Assembly (NCBI GenBank): GCA_902494345.1
Contig: CABUSV010000008.1
Location: 1-64,000 of the forward strand
DNA length: 64,000 bases
Direction: 5' to 3'
DNA from: an uncultured Collinsella sp.
Lineage (GTDB): Bacteria; Actinomycetota; Coriobacteriia; Coriobacteriales; Coriobacteriaceae
A program made the position numbers and the translations under genes. The notes beneath the pieces are model-generated. The model did not search any database. It was not told the origin of the DNA and saw only the letters and a list, made by a program, of their open reading frames with translations. The first letter of the stretch is position 1. Each line of letters begins with the position of its first letter. Below are positions 8,481 to 17,127 of the stretch, one piece after another.

Positions 8481-9391
8481 TAGGCGAGGGGTGTGGATTC
8501 CCATTCGCCGGTGGCGTGGGGGATGTCGAAGGTTCGATAGCCACAGTCGTAGGCGTGCGCCTGGGCCTCGCGGATGTTCCAGCAGATGTCGCAGGCGCGG
8601 TGTGCGTCCGAGCCAAAGGTAATGGGCACCTCGGCATGGGCAAAGCAGCGCAAGAGGCCGGTCGCGGGGTAGTAGTCGTCGAGCCCCTTGCGCGGCGCGG
8701 CAGTCGAGACCTCAACGCGCCGATTCGTGTCGTGTGCGCATTCTGCCATCTGCCCCCAGAACGGCGCGGGGTCAAAATCGGGCGCAAAGCCTTCCTTCGA
8801 AAAGCGCATGACCAGGTCGGGATGAGCCATCACATCAAAGTTAAGCGGGCTCTCGCAGGCGCGGCACCAGTCATCGACATAGCGCTTCCACACGCCGCGC
8901 ACGCCCAGGTTTTCCCAAACGTGCAGGTCGGTGTCGTCGTCGATCCAACCGCAAAGGGAATCGGGTGTATCGGGGCGAGCGACGTTTTCCGTTCCCGCCG
9001 TACCCGCGGCACCGGCCATGATATCGCCGGGGTTGCCAATCCAGTGCACGCTGCCCAGGCGTACCACGGCGCCTTCGGACCAGCGCTCAACCAAAGGCTT
9101 GCAGCCTTCGTACCAATCGCATTCAAAGCCATAGATAAGCTCGAGATCCGGCGCGATCTGCGCGGCAAGCTTGCGGGCGTCCTCAAATGCCAGTCGATGC
9201 GCCGTCAGGTCGCTCTCGACAACCTGTACCTCGCAATTGGAATCCATGCTGGCGGGCAGGGTAAGGTGATCGGTCGAGACCATGACGCGGCAACCGGCCG
9301 CAGCAGCGGCGCGGACGTTGTCCTCAAACGAGGCGTGCCCGTCCGAAAACGAGGTGTGGGTATGGCAATCGATCAGCGGGCAAGCAGACAT
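8480..9391 (-). CDS. hisK: PHP-family histidinol-phosphatase
   Basis: Predicted to remove phosphate from L-histidinol phosphate, the step between HisC and HisD. The PHP metal motifs are visible: DCHTHTSFSDGH at the N-terminus, STDHLTLP, YGFECDWYEG, GSVHWIG, VMAHPDL and TFGSDAHR near the C-terminus. At 303 residues it is a little longer than typical HisK/HisJ (about 270). It lies tail to tail with hisE, which together with a hisB lacking a phosphatase domain makes histidinol phosphatase the best assignment. Other PHP phosphoesterase substrates cannot be excluded. AAGGAGCCGCC precedes the ATG. Confidence 0.82.
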   Translation of the reverse strand: MSACPLIDCHTHTSFSDGHASFEDNVRAAAAAGCRVMVSTDHLTLPASMDSNCEVQVVESDLTAHRLAFEDARKLAAQIAPDLELIYGFECDWYEGCKPLVERWSEGAVVRLGSVHWIGNPGDIMAGAAGTAGTENVARPDTPDSLCGWIDDDTDLHVWENLGVRGVWKRYVDDWCRACESPLNFDVMAHPDLVMRFSKEGFAPDFDPAPFWGQMAECAHDTNRRVEVSTAAPRKGLDDYYPATGLLRCFAHAEVPITFGSDAHRACDICWNIREAQAHAYDCGYRTFDIPHATGEWESTPLA

Positions 9392-9731
9392 GGCGGCTCC
9401 TTTGCGTCAAGCGAATCCGCTTCATTGTAATGGCGCAGCTCTCAACATGCCGGGCACGCGGGGGGTCGAAATCGATTGGAAAGGCTGCGCGACGCGCGGT
9501 GCGGCCTCGCTTGCGCTCTCAAAACATGTACATCAGCCTCCAAAAGCTGCAAAAAATGACATGTTTGGAGGCTGACGTACACGTTTGAGTGAAGCGGGCC
9601 GGCGTTGGAGCGCGCCAGCACTTGCGCCCAGCAAAAGTCGCACCTATCCCATGACGTCGCCCCTGCACCGCCTGCGATGTGCTAGCGTTTGGGTGAACAA
9701 AACGAGCCCGTGCGGAAAGGATCCGGACCGT
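9392..9731. other. 340-bp intergenic region with one strong hairpin
   Basis: Between the divergent phosphatase and LarC-like genes. It contains the 21-bp inverted repeat described at 9524-9584. The rest has no coding signal. In-frame codons upstream of the LarC-like start (from 9585) overlap the hairpin and lack a ribosome site. Confidence 0.5.
9524..9584. repeat. Strong intergenic hairpin (21-bp arms, 19 paired)
   Basis: The arm at 9524-9544 (containing CATCAGCCTCCAAA) is complementary at 19 of 21 positions to 9564-9584 (containing TTTGGAGGCTGACG), with a 19-nt A-rich loop. It lies between two divergent genes, so it is not a gene-end terminator for either. An operator, a structured RNA or a miniature repeat element are all possible. 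Confidence 0.7.
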
Positions 9732-10217
9732 ATGCAATGCGATAGCACATCCCCGCTGTCCCGCGAGACCGATGCGCCCGAGACTATCGTCAAGCTGGAA
9801 TGCGATATCGATGACGCGTCGCCCGAGGTGCTTGCCTACGCCGCCGACCGCCTGCGCGAGGCGGGTGCGCGCGAGGTGCACTGGCTGCCCGTCTATTGCA
9901 AGAAAGGCCGCCCCGGCTGGCAGCTGCAGGCAATCTGCGCCCACGAGGACATCGAGCGCCTGCAGACGATCATCTTTTTGGAAACCACGACCAATGGCAT
10001 CCGTCGCCAGGTCATGGAACGCGTTTGCCTGCCACGCCGCTTTGAGCAGGTGACGACGCCATGGGGCGAGGTGTCCGTCAAGGTGGCCACCCTGCCCGAC
10101 GGCAGCGAGCGTGCAGCGCCCGAGTACGAGGACTGCGCCCGCCTTGCCCGCGAGCACGGTGTGCCGCTCCAGCGCGTGATGCAGGCAGCACAAGCCGCGG
10201 CTCTGCAATTTGAGTGA
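9732..10217 (+). CDS. Orphan LarC C-terminal-domain protein (nickel-pincer cofactor insertion family)
   Basis: 161 residues that match only the C-terminal (LarC2/DUF111) part of LarC, the protein that inserts nickel into pyridinium bis-thiocarboxylate mononucleotide. Visible: VKLECDIDDASPEVLAYAAD, GAREVHWLPVYCKKGRPGWQL, ETTTNGIRRQVMERVCLPR, and TPWGEVSVKVA with YEDCARLAREHGVPL. No LarC N-terminal domain, larA, larB or larE is in the window. In known lactobacilli LarC is made by frameshifting between larC1 and larC2, but no larC1 lies upstream here. The ATG at 9732 is preceded by GGAAAGGA. Function in isolation is unknown. Confidence 0.75.
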   Translation: MQCDSTSPLSRETDAPETIVKLECDIDDASPEVLAYAADRLREAGAREVHWLPVYCKKGRPGWQLQAICAHEDIERLQTIIFLETTTNGIRRQVMERVCLPRRFEQVTTPWGEVSVKVATLPDGSERAAPEYEDCARLAREHGVPLQRVMQAAQAAALQFE

Positions 10218-10270
10218 CACGGTCGGCGACGCGCCACACCCACCCCATCAACCTCACCGAAAGGACCACC

Positions 10271-10819
10271 ATGAAATACCTCATCGCTTCCGACATCCAC
10301 GGCTCGGCATACTGGACCGAGCGCCTCTGCGCCGCCATTGAGTCCGAGCAGCCCGACCGCATCGTCCTGCTGGGCGACCTGCTTTATCACGGTCCGCGCA
10401 ACGACCTGCCGCGCGACTATGCTCCCAAGCGCGTGATTCCGCTGCTCAACGCCCTAGCCGACCGCATCATCGCGGTGCGCGGCAACTGCGACGCTGAGGT
10501 CGACCAGATGGTCCTCGACTTCCCCGTCATGGCCGACTACGCCACGCTGTTTGACGAGACCGGCCGCGAGCTGTTCCTGACGCACGGCCATGTCTTTGGC
10601 GCCGGCATGCACAACAGCGTCGACCACGCGCCCGCGCTGCCCGAGGGCTCCGCGCTCGTCTACGGCCACACGCACATCAAGGTCAACGAGGAAAGCGCCG
10701 CGCACCCGGGCCTGTGGCTCTTCAACCCCGGCAGCGTGAGCATCCCCAAGGACGGCTCGCACAGCTACGGCATCTACGAGGGCGGCGCGTTCCGCCACGT
10801 GATCCTGGAGGAGGACTAA
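10271..10819 (+). CDS. yfcE: YfcE/MJ0936-type metallophosphodiesterase
   Basis: Calcineurin-like phosphoesterase with the family motifs ASDIHGS, LLGDLLYHGPRN, VRGNCDAEVD, THGH and YGHTHIK, ending with FNPGSVSIPKDG. Such proteins hydrolyse phosphodiesters such as bis-p-nitrophenyl phosphate in vitro; the natural substrate is unclear. 182 residues, standard length. The start follows GAAAGGACCACC. The mazG gene begins 2 nt after its stop, so the two are probably co-transcribed with the LarC-like gene. Confidence 0.88.
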   Translation: MKYLIASDIHGSAYWTERLCAAIESEQPDRIVLLGDLLYHGPRNDLPRDYAPKRVIPLLNALADRIIAVRGNCDAEVDQMVLDFPVMADYATLFDETGRELFLTHGHVFGAGMHNSVDHAPALPEGSALVYGHTHIKVNEESAAHPGLWLFNPGSVSIPKDGSHSYGIYEGGAFRHVILEED

Positions 10820-10821
10820 CC

Positions 10822-11682
10822 ATGGCGCAGCATATGGCTCAGCAAAATGCCGAGGGCTCGCGCGATCTGCCCACGCTGATAGACGCGTCGGCCGAGCTGC
10901 AGCATCTGGTGCAGACCATCTGGCGTCTGCGTCAGCCCGATGGCTGCCCGTGGGACCGCGAGCAGACGCACCGCAGCATCGGCAAGAACATGATCGAGGA
11001 GGCCTACGAGGCGCTCGACTGCATCGAGGCGGACGACGCGGTTCACCTGCGCGAGGAACTGGGTGACGTGCTCATGCAGGTCGTGCTGCATGCGCAGATT
11101 GCTGCCGACGCCGGCGAGTTTACGCTGGCCGACGTGGCGCGCGATATCGACGCCAAGCTCATTCGCCGCCACCCGCACGTGTTTGGCGATGCGGATGCCG
11201 AGAGCTCCGACGAGGTGCTCAAGATTTGGGACGAGGTCAAGCTTGCCGAGAAAGCCGCCAAGGACAAGGCCGTGGCGGCGGGCGAGGCCGCGCCCGAGGG
11301 TCTGCTCGATGGCGTGCCCACGCATCTGCCGGCGTTGATGCAGGCGCAGAAGGTGTCACGCAAGGCGGCCGCCGTAGGCTTTGAGTGGGAGACGGTCCAG
11401 GACGTGTGGGACGAGGTTGCCGAGGAGCGTGCCGAGTTTGAGGCCGAGGCCCCTGGCTCGCCCGAGCGCGAAATGGAGTTTGGCGATCTGCTCTTTGCCC
11501 TGGTCAACGTCGCGCGCAAGGAGGGTATCGACGCCGAGAGCGCCCTGCGCGCGAGCACGGCCAAGTTTCGCCGTCGCTGGGCTGCGATGGAACAGATGGC
11601 GGCCGATGCCCACGTTGATCTTGCCGAGCTTTCGACCCATGGGCTCAACGACCTGTGGGACGCAGCAAAGGCAGGGGAGTAA
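10822..11682 (+). CDS. mazG: Nucleoside triphosphate pyrophosphohydrolase MazG
   Basis: Hydrolyses (d)NTPs to monophosphates and pyrophosphate, a house-cleaning or stress-modulating role. Two tandem MazG domains are visible: the first with LRQPDGCPWDREQTH, EEAYEALDCIE and REELGDVLMQVVLHAQIA, the second with VSRKAAAVGFEWE, EEAPGSPEREMEFGDLLFALVN-type acidic residues and a C-terminal FRRRW. 286 residues is typical for the two-domain form. The ATG at 10822 follows GGAGGAC inside the yfcE end; an upstream in-frame extension to 10714 would overlap yfcE and is rejected. A strong terminator follows. Confidence 0.92.
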   Translation: MAQHMAQQNAEGSRDLPTLIDASAELQHLVQTIWRLRQPDGCPWDREQTHRSIGKNMIEEAYEALDCIEADDAVHLREELGDVLMQVVLHAQIAADAGEFTLADVARDIDAKLIRRHPHVFGDADAESSDEVLKIWDEVKLAEKAAKDKAVAAGEAAPEGLLDGVPTHLPALMQAQKVSRKAAAVGFEWETVQDVWDEVAEERAEFEAEAPGSPEREMEFGDLLFALVNVARKEGIDAESALRASTAKFRRRWAAMEQMAADAHVDLAELSTHGLNDLWDAAKAGE

Positions 11683-11686
11683 GACT

Positions 11687-11732
11687 GCGGGAACGACGGG
11701 CTGACACGCCTCATCGTTCCCGCTAAATTTTT
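11687..11732 (+). terminator. Rho-independent terminator after mazG
   Basis: GCGGGAACGA (11687-11696) pairs perfectly with TCGTTCCCGC (11714-11723), followed by TAAATTTTT. Confidence 0.88.
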
Positions 11733-11859
11733 CGAAAAACAAGTGTATCCCTCGGCTAACTTAGGGCATAATGCAAAAAGTGCGACAAGGCTAACTTACG
11801 GAGACGCACCGACGGTGCACAGTCGGCCAGTCGCTTGCATCAACTACGTTTCCAAGTGA

Positions 11860-13161
<1,302 letters not shown>

Positions 13162-13233
13162 ACGGGCGAATTTGGCGAGGGGGAGGCTGACTCGGTTCCG
13201 CCTCGCCTTGGCTGGATGCCGCAAAGCGCTATG

Positions 13234-13265
13234 GGCGCTGGGCCATACGGCTCAGCGCCTTTTTT
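13234..13265 (+). terminator. Rho-independent terminator after enolase
   Basis: GGCGCTG (13234-13240) and CAGCGCC (13253-13259) pair perfectly, followed by six T. Confidence 0.9.
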
Positions 13266-13356
13266 ATGTCGAGCAAAGGCTGGCGAAGGCGGTGCGCGCG
13301 CTCGTGCTATAACTAGAATACTTAGCGCAAACAAACCTCAACCGCACAAGGCGCAC

Positions 13357-14118
13357 ATGGATCAGATTTACGACAACAGGTACTATTCCGCCGGTTCGCG
13401 TGAGCCGTCGCCTCGCCGTGCGCGCACGGTGCAGCTCGGTGGGTCCGCCTACGCCGGCGCCGACCGCTCCACGCAGCGCCCGACAAGTACCTCGCGCCCC
13501 AATGCTCATGTGAATACTTTGGCAGATGGACCAGTGCGCCCGGCACGTTCGTCGCATGCGTCGCGTCCCTCGGCCCAGACGCACGACAGGTCGAGCAGGC
13601 CCTCGAGCCGTCTTTCGGGCTCGGACTTTATGCACTACGCCAACGACAACGCGGTGGTCAAGGCGATCTACGACTTTACCCACGGTCCTCAGCGAGGGCT
13701 ATTTATCGGCATCGTCGTTGCCCTGGTGCTCGTGAGCCTGTATTTCCCCGTGCGCGACCTGTACGTGGCAAAGCGTTCGAGCGATATCTTGGCCAAGCAG
13801 GTCGAGATTCGCCAGCAATACAATGATGAGCTGCAAAAAAGCGTCGACAAGCTGCTCTCGGAGGAGGGTATCAAGGACGCGGCATCCGAGGACCTGGGCC
13901 TGGTGATGCCCGGCGAGAAGAGGATTGAAGTGCAGGGCCTGGACGGCGATTCGGATGCCTCGTCGAGCCAGAAGTCGTCGAACGCCAAGAAGGCCAGCGA
14001 AGTTGCCAAGGAAATCGAAGAAGTCGGCAAGGACGCGCCGTGGTACATCCAAGCGCTCGACATGCTGTTTGGGTTTAACGGCGTCGAGGGCCAGACGGTC
14101 GTGTCCAACGGCAAATAG
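13357..14118 (+). CDS. FtsB/DivIC-like septum formation initiator protein
   Basis: 253-residue bitopic membrane protein: a long Ser/Arg-rich, proline-containing cytoplasmic N-terminus (about residues 1-105), one transmembrane helix (GLFIGIVVALVLVSLYFPV), then a periplasmic/extracytoplasmic coiled coil (AKRSSDILAKQVEIRQQY). The coiled coil ends with KLLSEEGIKDAASEDLGLVMPGE, close to the conserved end of the septum-formation-initiator family (IEE.AR..LG.V.PGE). It probably acts in the FtsL-FtsB-FtsQ divisome subcomplex. The gene order eno, ftsB-like, ppx is common in Gram-positive actinobacteria. The ATG at 13357 avoids translating through the enolase terminator. Its C-terminus is unusually Ser/Lys-rich. 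Confidence 0.8.
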   Translation: MDQIYDNRYYSAGSREPSPRRARTVQLGGSAYAGADRSTQRPTSTSRPNAHVNTLADGPVRPARSSHASRPSAQTHDRSSRPSSRLSGSDFMHYANDNAVVKAIYDFTHGPQRGLFIGIVVALVLVSLYFPVRDLYVAKRSSDILAKQVEIRQQYNDELQKSVDKLLSEEGIKDAASEDLGLVMPGEKRIEVQGLDGDSDASSSQKSSNAKKASEVAKEIEEVGKDAPWYIQALDMLFGFNGVEGQTVVSNGK

Positions 14119-14138
14119 CGCCCGGAGGGGAGCCCGCA

Positions 14139-15140
14139 ATGACAAATTGCAAACGCTATAAGGTGGCCGCGATCGACCTGGGAACGGTGTCGTCGCGACT
14201 GGTGTTGGCCCAGGTCGAGGGCGGGGCGATTGTGGAATCGTCCAAGCATACCGAGATTACCGACTTGGGTGAAGGCGTGGACGCGACGGGTCGCTTTTGC
14301 GAGGCGGCGGTCGAGCGCGTGCTCGCTGCATGCCGCATGTTTGTGGACGAGGCGCGTGCCTTTGGGGCCGCGTGCATTTGCACCACATGCACGAGCGCCG
14401 CGCGCGATGCATCCAATGCCGCACTGCTGCTGGACGGTCTGCGTGAGCTGGGGCTCGAACCGCAGGTGATTCCGGGCGAGGTCGAGGCGCGCCTGACGTT
14501 TTTTGGCGTGGCGCACGACTTTGCCGGCGAGCGCATCATTGTTGCCGATTCGGGCGGCGGATCCACGGAGCTCGCAACGGGCGTCTATGCGCCGGAGCGT
14601 GGAGTCTTTGCGCTGGAGGGCACGCGTTCGCTGGACATCGGTTGTCGCCGTGTGACGGAGCGATTTTTCTCGGCACTGCCGCCCGCACGCGGCGAGCTTA
14701 CTGCCGCTGCCGCGTGGGCGGGCGAGCAGTTCGCTGCCTATTTTGAGGGCCTGCCGAGCAATTTTGAGCGCGCCGAACGCTTGGTCGCAGTGGGTGGCAC
14801 CGTCACCACACTCGTGGCGCTCGTTCATGAGCTGGAACCGTACGATTCGAGCTTTGTGCACCTGCGCGAGCTTTCGCTGGATCAGGTTTCGGCCGCTATC
14901 GAGCGCATGTCTGCGTTGGATGCGGACGGCATCGCCGCTCTACCGGGTGTACAGCCCAAACGCGCGGGCGTGATCTTGGCTGGTGCCGTGGTAATCCGCG
15001 AGCTTATGCGAGCCGGCGGCTACAAGACGCTCACTGTAAGCGAGAACAGCTTACTCGCCGGCATGGCCGCCACCATCAACGAGGCTCTCGACGGTGCGAC
15101 CCCCACCATCTCCTGGACCCCAGAGCTCAGCACCCTCTAA
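14139..15140 (+). CDS. Ppx/GppA-type exopolyphosphatase/guanosine pentaphosphatase
   Basis: ASKHA-fold phosphatase that degrades inorganic polyphosphate or pppGpp. The phosphate-1 loop AAIDLGTVSSRLVLAQ, the adenosine/phosphate-2 motif VADSGGGSTELATG and the conserved ALEGTRSLDIGCRRVTERF are visible. At 333 residues it is the short form without the HD domain. It lacks the usual N-S-x-R-L wording in the first loop (here VSSRLV), which is mildly atypical. GGAGGGGAGC precedes the ATG. It probably forms an operon with the FtsB-like gene 20 nt upstream. Confidence 0.85.
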   Translation: MTNCKRYKVAAIDLGTVSSRLVLAQVEGGAIVESSKHTEITDLGEGVDATGRFCEAAVERVLAACRMFVDEARAFGAACICTTCTSAARDASNAALLLDGLRELGLEPQVIPGEVEARLTFFGVAHDFAGERIIVADSGGGSTELATGVYAPERGVFALEGTRSLDIGCRRVTERFFSALPPARGELTAAAAWAGEQFAAYFEGLPSNFERAERLVAVGGTVTTLVALVHELEPYDSSFVHLRELSLDQVSAAIERMSALDADGIAALPGVQPKRAGVILAGAVVIRELMRAGGYKTLTVSENSLLAGMAATINEALDGATPTISWTPELSTL

Positions 15141-15141
15141 A

Positions 15142-15212
15142 TAAGTTGCGGTGAAATAGTTCCTAAATAAGCTGGTAAACGGTATAAACAGGATCTATTC
15201 CACCGCAACTTA
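15142..15212. repeat. Inverted repeat downstream of ppx
   Basis: The 18-nt arms TAAGTTGCGGTGAAATAG (15142-15159) and 15195-15212 pair at 17 of 18 positions around a 35-nt AT-rich loop. It may act as a terminator for ppx although no T-run follows, or be a miniature repeat element. Confidence 0.65.
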
Positions 15213-15475
15213 GAGCTCCGCCGGCGTGTAAAAGAAACGAGCCCGCATCCCTGGGGGACACGAGCTCGTAAACAATACATGGTAGGGGCGGTGGGACGTC
15301 TGCGTATTTGCTGCGCAAATACGCACCGGCTTCGGCCGCCTGTCGGCGCCCTCGCCGGCTCGCTACGGACGCTGCGCGTCCGCTTAACGCTCGCCCCCTC
15401 GCGGGTTCGAGTCTCGCCGGCATCTTAAAGAAACGAGCCCGCATCCCCGGGGGACACGAGCTCGTAAAAGCCAAA
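15213..15475. other. Non-coding region rich in hairpins between ppx and tRNA-Leu
   Basis: No gene is apparent. It holds the duplicated tRNA 3' segment (15231-15297), a perfect 10-bp hairpin at 15301-15325 (TGCGTATTTG / CAAATACGCA), a smaller GGACGC/GCGTCC stem around 15366-15382, and a stretch at about 15402-15420 reading GCGGGTTCGAGTCTCGC that resembles a tRNA T-arm on the + strand without the rest of a tRNA. Confidence 0.6.
15231..15297 (-). repeat. Duplicate of tRNA-Leu 3' end plus terminator, distal copy
   Basis: 67 nt that match 15427-15493 with only a few differences and no gaps. It contains the tRNA acceptor 3' strand and its downstream stem (ACGAGC/GCTCGT around CCC/GGG), but then diverges before the T-arm, so it is a truncated tRNA remnant. 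Duplicated tRNA 3' ends are what integrases leave behind. Confidence 0.75.
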
Positions 15476-15493
15476 TGGTAGGGGCGGTGGGAC
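15427..15493 (-). repeat. tRNA-Leu 3' end plus terminator, native copy
   Basis: Partner of 15231-15297. It covers the last bases of the functional tRNA-Leu gene and the stem ACGAGC ... GCTCGT that would terminate it on the - strand (T-rich tail TTTCTTTAA beyond the stem). Confidence 0.75.
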
Positions 15494-15560
15494 TCGAACC
15501 CACAATCCTTGCGGCGAGAGATTTTAAGTCTCCTGCGTATGCCAATTCCGCCACGCCCCC
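15476..15560 (-). tRNA. tRNA-Leu (anticodon UAA)
   Basis: The - strand reads GGGGGCGTGGCGGAATTGG at the 5' end with the usual A/B-box elements, an anticodon stem-loop with CTTAAAA giving anticodon UAA, a long class II variable arm (TCTCGCCGCAAGGA region), the T-arm GGGTTCGAGTCCC, acceptor CGCCCCTA and an encoded CCA. 85 nt with CCA, as expected for leucine tRNA. Confidence 0.95.
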
Positions 15561-15591
15561 GTGAGACTAGAAGTCTAGCACAAGCCGTCCG

Positions 15592-16215
15592 TTACGCGTT
15601 GACGGCCATCGAGTGTTGGCCCGACTTCTCCAGGAACTCCTGGAACTTGGCTTCGTCGCCCTTGTTCTTGTACTGCAGAGCCAACAGATACTCCAAGCGG
15701 CAGCTCTTGACCTTGTCGTCACCGGCCTCCTTGAGCATGCGCTCCAGCTCGGGAATGTCGTTGTGGCGCTTGAGGATCATCGTGTCGTACATCAGTTGGC
15801 ATTCGTGTGCGACTGCCTCGGCCTGGCCGCCCTCAAAGCCTTTGATCTCGTGCAGCAGCTCCTTGGACTTTTTGCGGTCCTCCTGGCCAACGTAGTAGTT
15901 AAAGGCCTTAATCACCAGGTCGACGCGCTGCATCTTGGGCAGATTGAGTCCCAGCAGCAAATCGAACATCTCGTCGGCGCGCTTGTGGTCCTCGCGCAGC
16001 AGATAGGAGTTCAGGCGCAGGTAGTCGCGGTTATAGCGCGGGTACAGCATGCTGGTGAGTTTGCCATCGAGCAAACGATCGAACTCGTCCCACTGCTTGG
16101 CAGCCATAAGCTGTTGCAGGCGCTTAAACGTGGTGCGTTTTTTTACGCTAAAGAACACCGATATGGCGATACAAATAATGACGACGGCGGTCCAGAGGGT
16201 GCGGGAATCGGGCAT
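15592..16215 (-). CDS. Membrane-anchored helical-repeat protein of unknown function
   Basis: 207 residues. The N-terminus MPDSRTLWTAVVIICIAISVFFSVKKR is a single membrane anchor, and the rest is soluble, charged and helical with TPR-like spacing (RLQQLMAAKQWDEFDRLLDG, LREDHKRADEMFDLLLG, AGDDKVKSCRLEYLLALQYKNKGDEAKF). I do not recognise a named family. The start at 16215 is chosen because it gives a clean membrane anchor and lies about 50 nt downstream of a perfect -10 box; codons further upstream would overlap that promoter. Transcribed away from the PTS gene and toward tRNA-Leu. Confidence 0.72.
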   Translation of the reverse strand: MPDSRTLWTAVVIICIAISVFFSVKKRTTFKRLQQLMAAKQWDEFDRLLDGKLTSMLYPRYNRDYLRLNSYLLREDHKRADEMFDLLLGLNLPKMQRVDLVIKAFNYYVGQEDRKKSKELLHEIKGFEGGQAEAVAHECQLMYDTMILKRHNDIPELERMLKEAGDDKVKSCRLEYLLALQYKNKGDEAKFQEFLEKSGQHSMAVNA

Positions 16216-16270
16216 TTTAGAGTCCTTAGTCGCTCGTAAAGCGAGCGGTATGACAACACGTGCTAGATGT

Positions 16271-16276
16271 ATTATA
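16271..16276 (-). promoter_or_regulatory. Probable promoter -10 box for the membrane-anchored protein
   Basis: The - strand reads TATAAT at 16276-16271, about 55 nt upstream of the start at 16215. No good -35 hexamer is seen at 17 nt, so the -35 is weak or another element compensates. Confidence 0.45.
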
Positions 16277-16378
16277 CGCGGCGTGCAAGCAAACTGGCAT
16301 AAAAGCGCATCGAGGCCGAGCGCCATCGCTCGCTGCGGTACACTTACCTAAAGTAAACCATGAAGGGAGACATTACCT

Positions 16379-16666
16379 ATGAAGAAGATTGTTTTGGCTT
16401 GCGGTGCTGGCGCTGCTACTTCCACGCTCGTTGCCCAGAAGGTCGCCACCATGCTCGACGCCAACGGTTACGCCGACAAGTACGAGATCGTGCAGTGCGC
16501 CATCTCCGAGGCCAAGGACGTTTGCGACGAGGGCGCCGATCTGCTGATCGCCACCACCGTTGCCCCCGAGGGCCTTACCTGCCCGTACGTGAGCGGCGTG
16601 CCCTTCATGACCGGCATGAACCGCGTCGCTGCCGAGAAGGCCGTTCTTGACGTCATGGCTCAGTAG
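16379..16666 (+). CDS. Lone PTS system IIB component (galactitol/ascorbate-like)
   Basis: 95-residue EIIB-fold protein. The phosphorylatable cysteine is in the N-terminal loop VLACGAGAATSTLVAQKV, typical of GatB/lactose-type IIB domains, followed by the predicted beta-alpha repeats. No IIA or IIC gene is in the window, so it must partner with components elsewhere or act as a regulatory phosphocarrier. GAAGGGAGAC lies upstream. The VOC gene follows 11 nt later and is probably co-transcribed. Confidence 0.82.
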   Translation: MKKIVLACGAGAATSTLVAQKVATMLDANGYADKYEIVQCAISEAKDVCDEGADLLIATTVAPEGLTCPYVSGVPFMTGMNRVAAEKAVLDVMAQ

Positions 16667-16677
16667 GCGCTGACTGC

Positions 16678-17052
16678 ATGAGTGAGCAGAACGCCAATCC
16701 GGTCGAGCTCTTTGGCATGCGCGTTGCCCATGTGGGCATTAACGCCACCGACCCGGCAGACGCCCTGGAGATCGCGGAGCTGTTCTCGACGATGATGGGT
16801 CTGCCCGTTATCGAGACCCCGGTTTCGTACTTTAACGATTCGCTGGTCGAGGTCATGAAGCAGAATGGTCGTGGCACCAAGGGCCACATCGGCTTTGCCG
16901 TCAACGACATTGATGCGGCCGAGAAGTGGTTTGCCGAGCGCGGGCTCGAGGTCAACGAAGAGTCGCGCGCGCTGCTGCCCGACGGTAGCACCAAGCTCGT
17001 GTACTTTAAGCGCGAGTTCGCCGGTTTCGCCGTGCATCTGTGCCGCGAGTAG
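16678..17052 (+). CDS. VOC (glyoxalase/bleomycin-resistance) superfamily protein
   Basis: 124 residues with the paired beta-alpha-beta-beta-beta pattern of vicinal oxygen chelate proteins: RVAHVGINATDPADALEIAELFSTMMGLPV in the first half, HIGFAVNDIDAAEKWFAERGLEV in the second. The His at the start of each module could bind metal. The substrate is unknown. Co-transcription with the IIB gene suggests a link to sugar or sugar-acid catabolism, which is only an inference. A shared terminator follows. Confidence 0.75.
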   Translation: MSEQNANPVELFGMRVAHVGINATDPADALEIAELFSTMMGLPVIETPVSYFNDSLVEVMKQNGRGTKGHIGFAVNDIDAAEKWFAERGLEVNEESRALLPDGSTKLVYFKREFAGFAVHLCRE

Positions 17053-17076
17053 CGCACAAGCTGCCATAGCTAGCAA

Positions 17077-17112
17077 AAAGGGATAGGGCCGTGTGGCCCT
17101 ATCCCTTTATTT
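17077..17112. terminator. Bidirectional terminator between VOC gene and histidine kinase
   Basis: AAAGGGATAGGGCC (17077-17090) and GGCCCTATCCCTTT (17095-17108) form a perfect 14-bp stem with a 4-nt loop. T-rich on the + side (ATTTATG) and on the - side (TTTTTGC), so it can serve both convergent genes. Confidence 0.9.
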
Positions 17113-17127
17113 ATGCCGAGGGGCTTC

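Noticed and set aside
15402..15420. Second tRNA gene on the + strand near the T-arm-like stretch
   Set aside because: Only a T-arm-like sequence is present; no acceptor or anticodon arm can be built around it.
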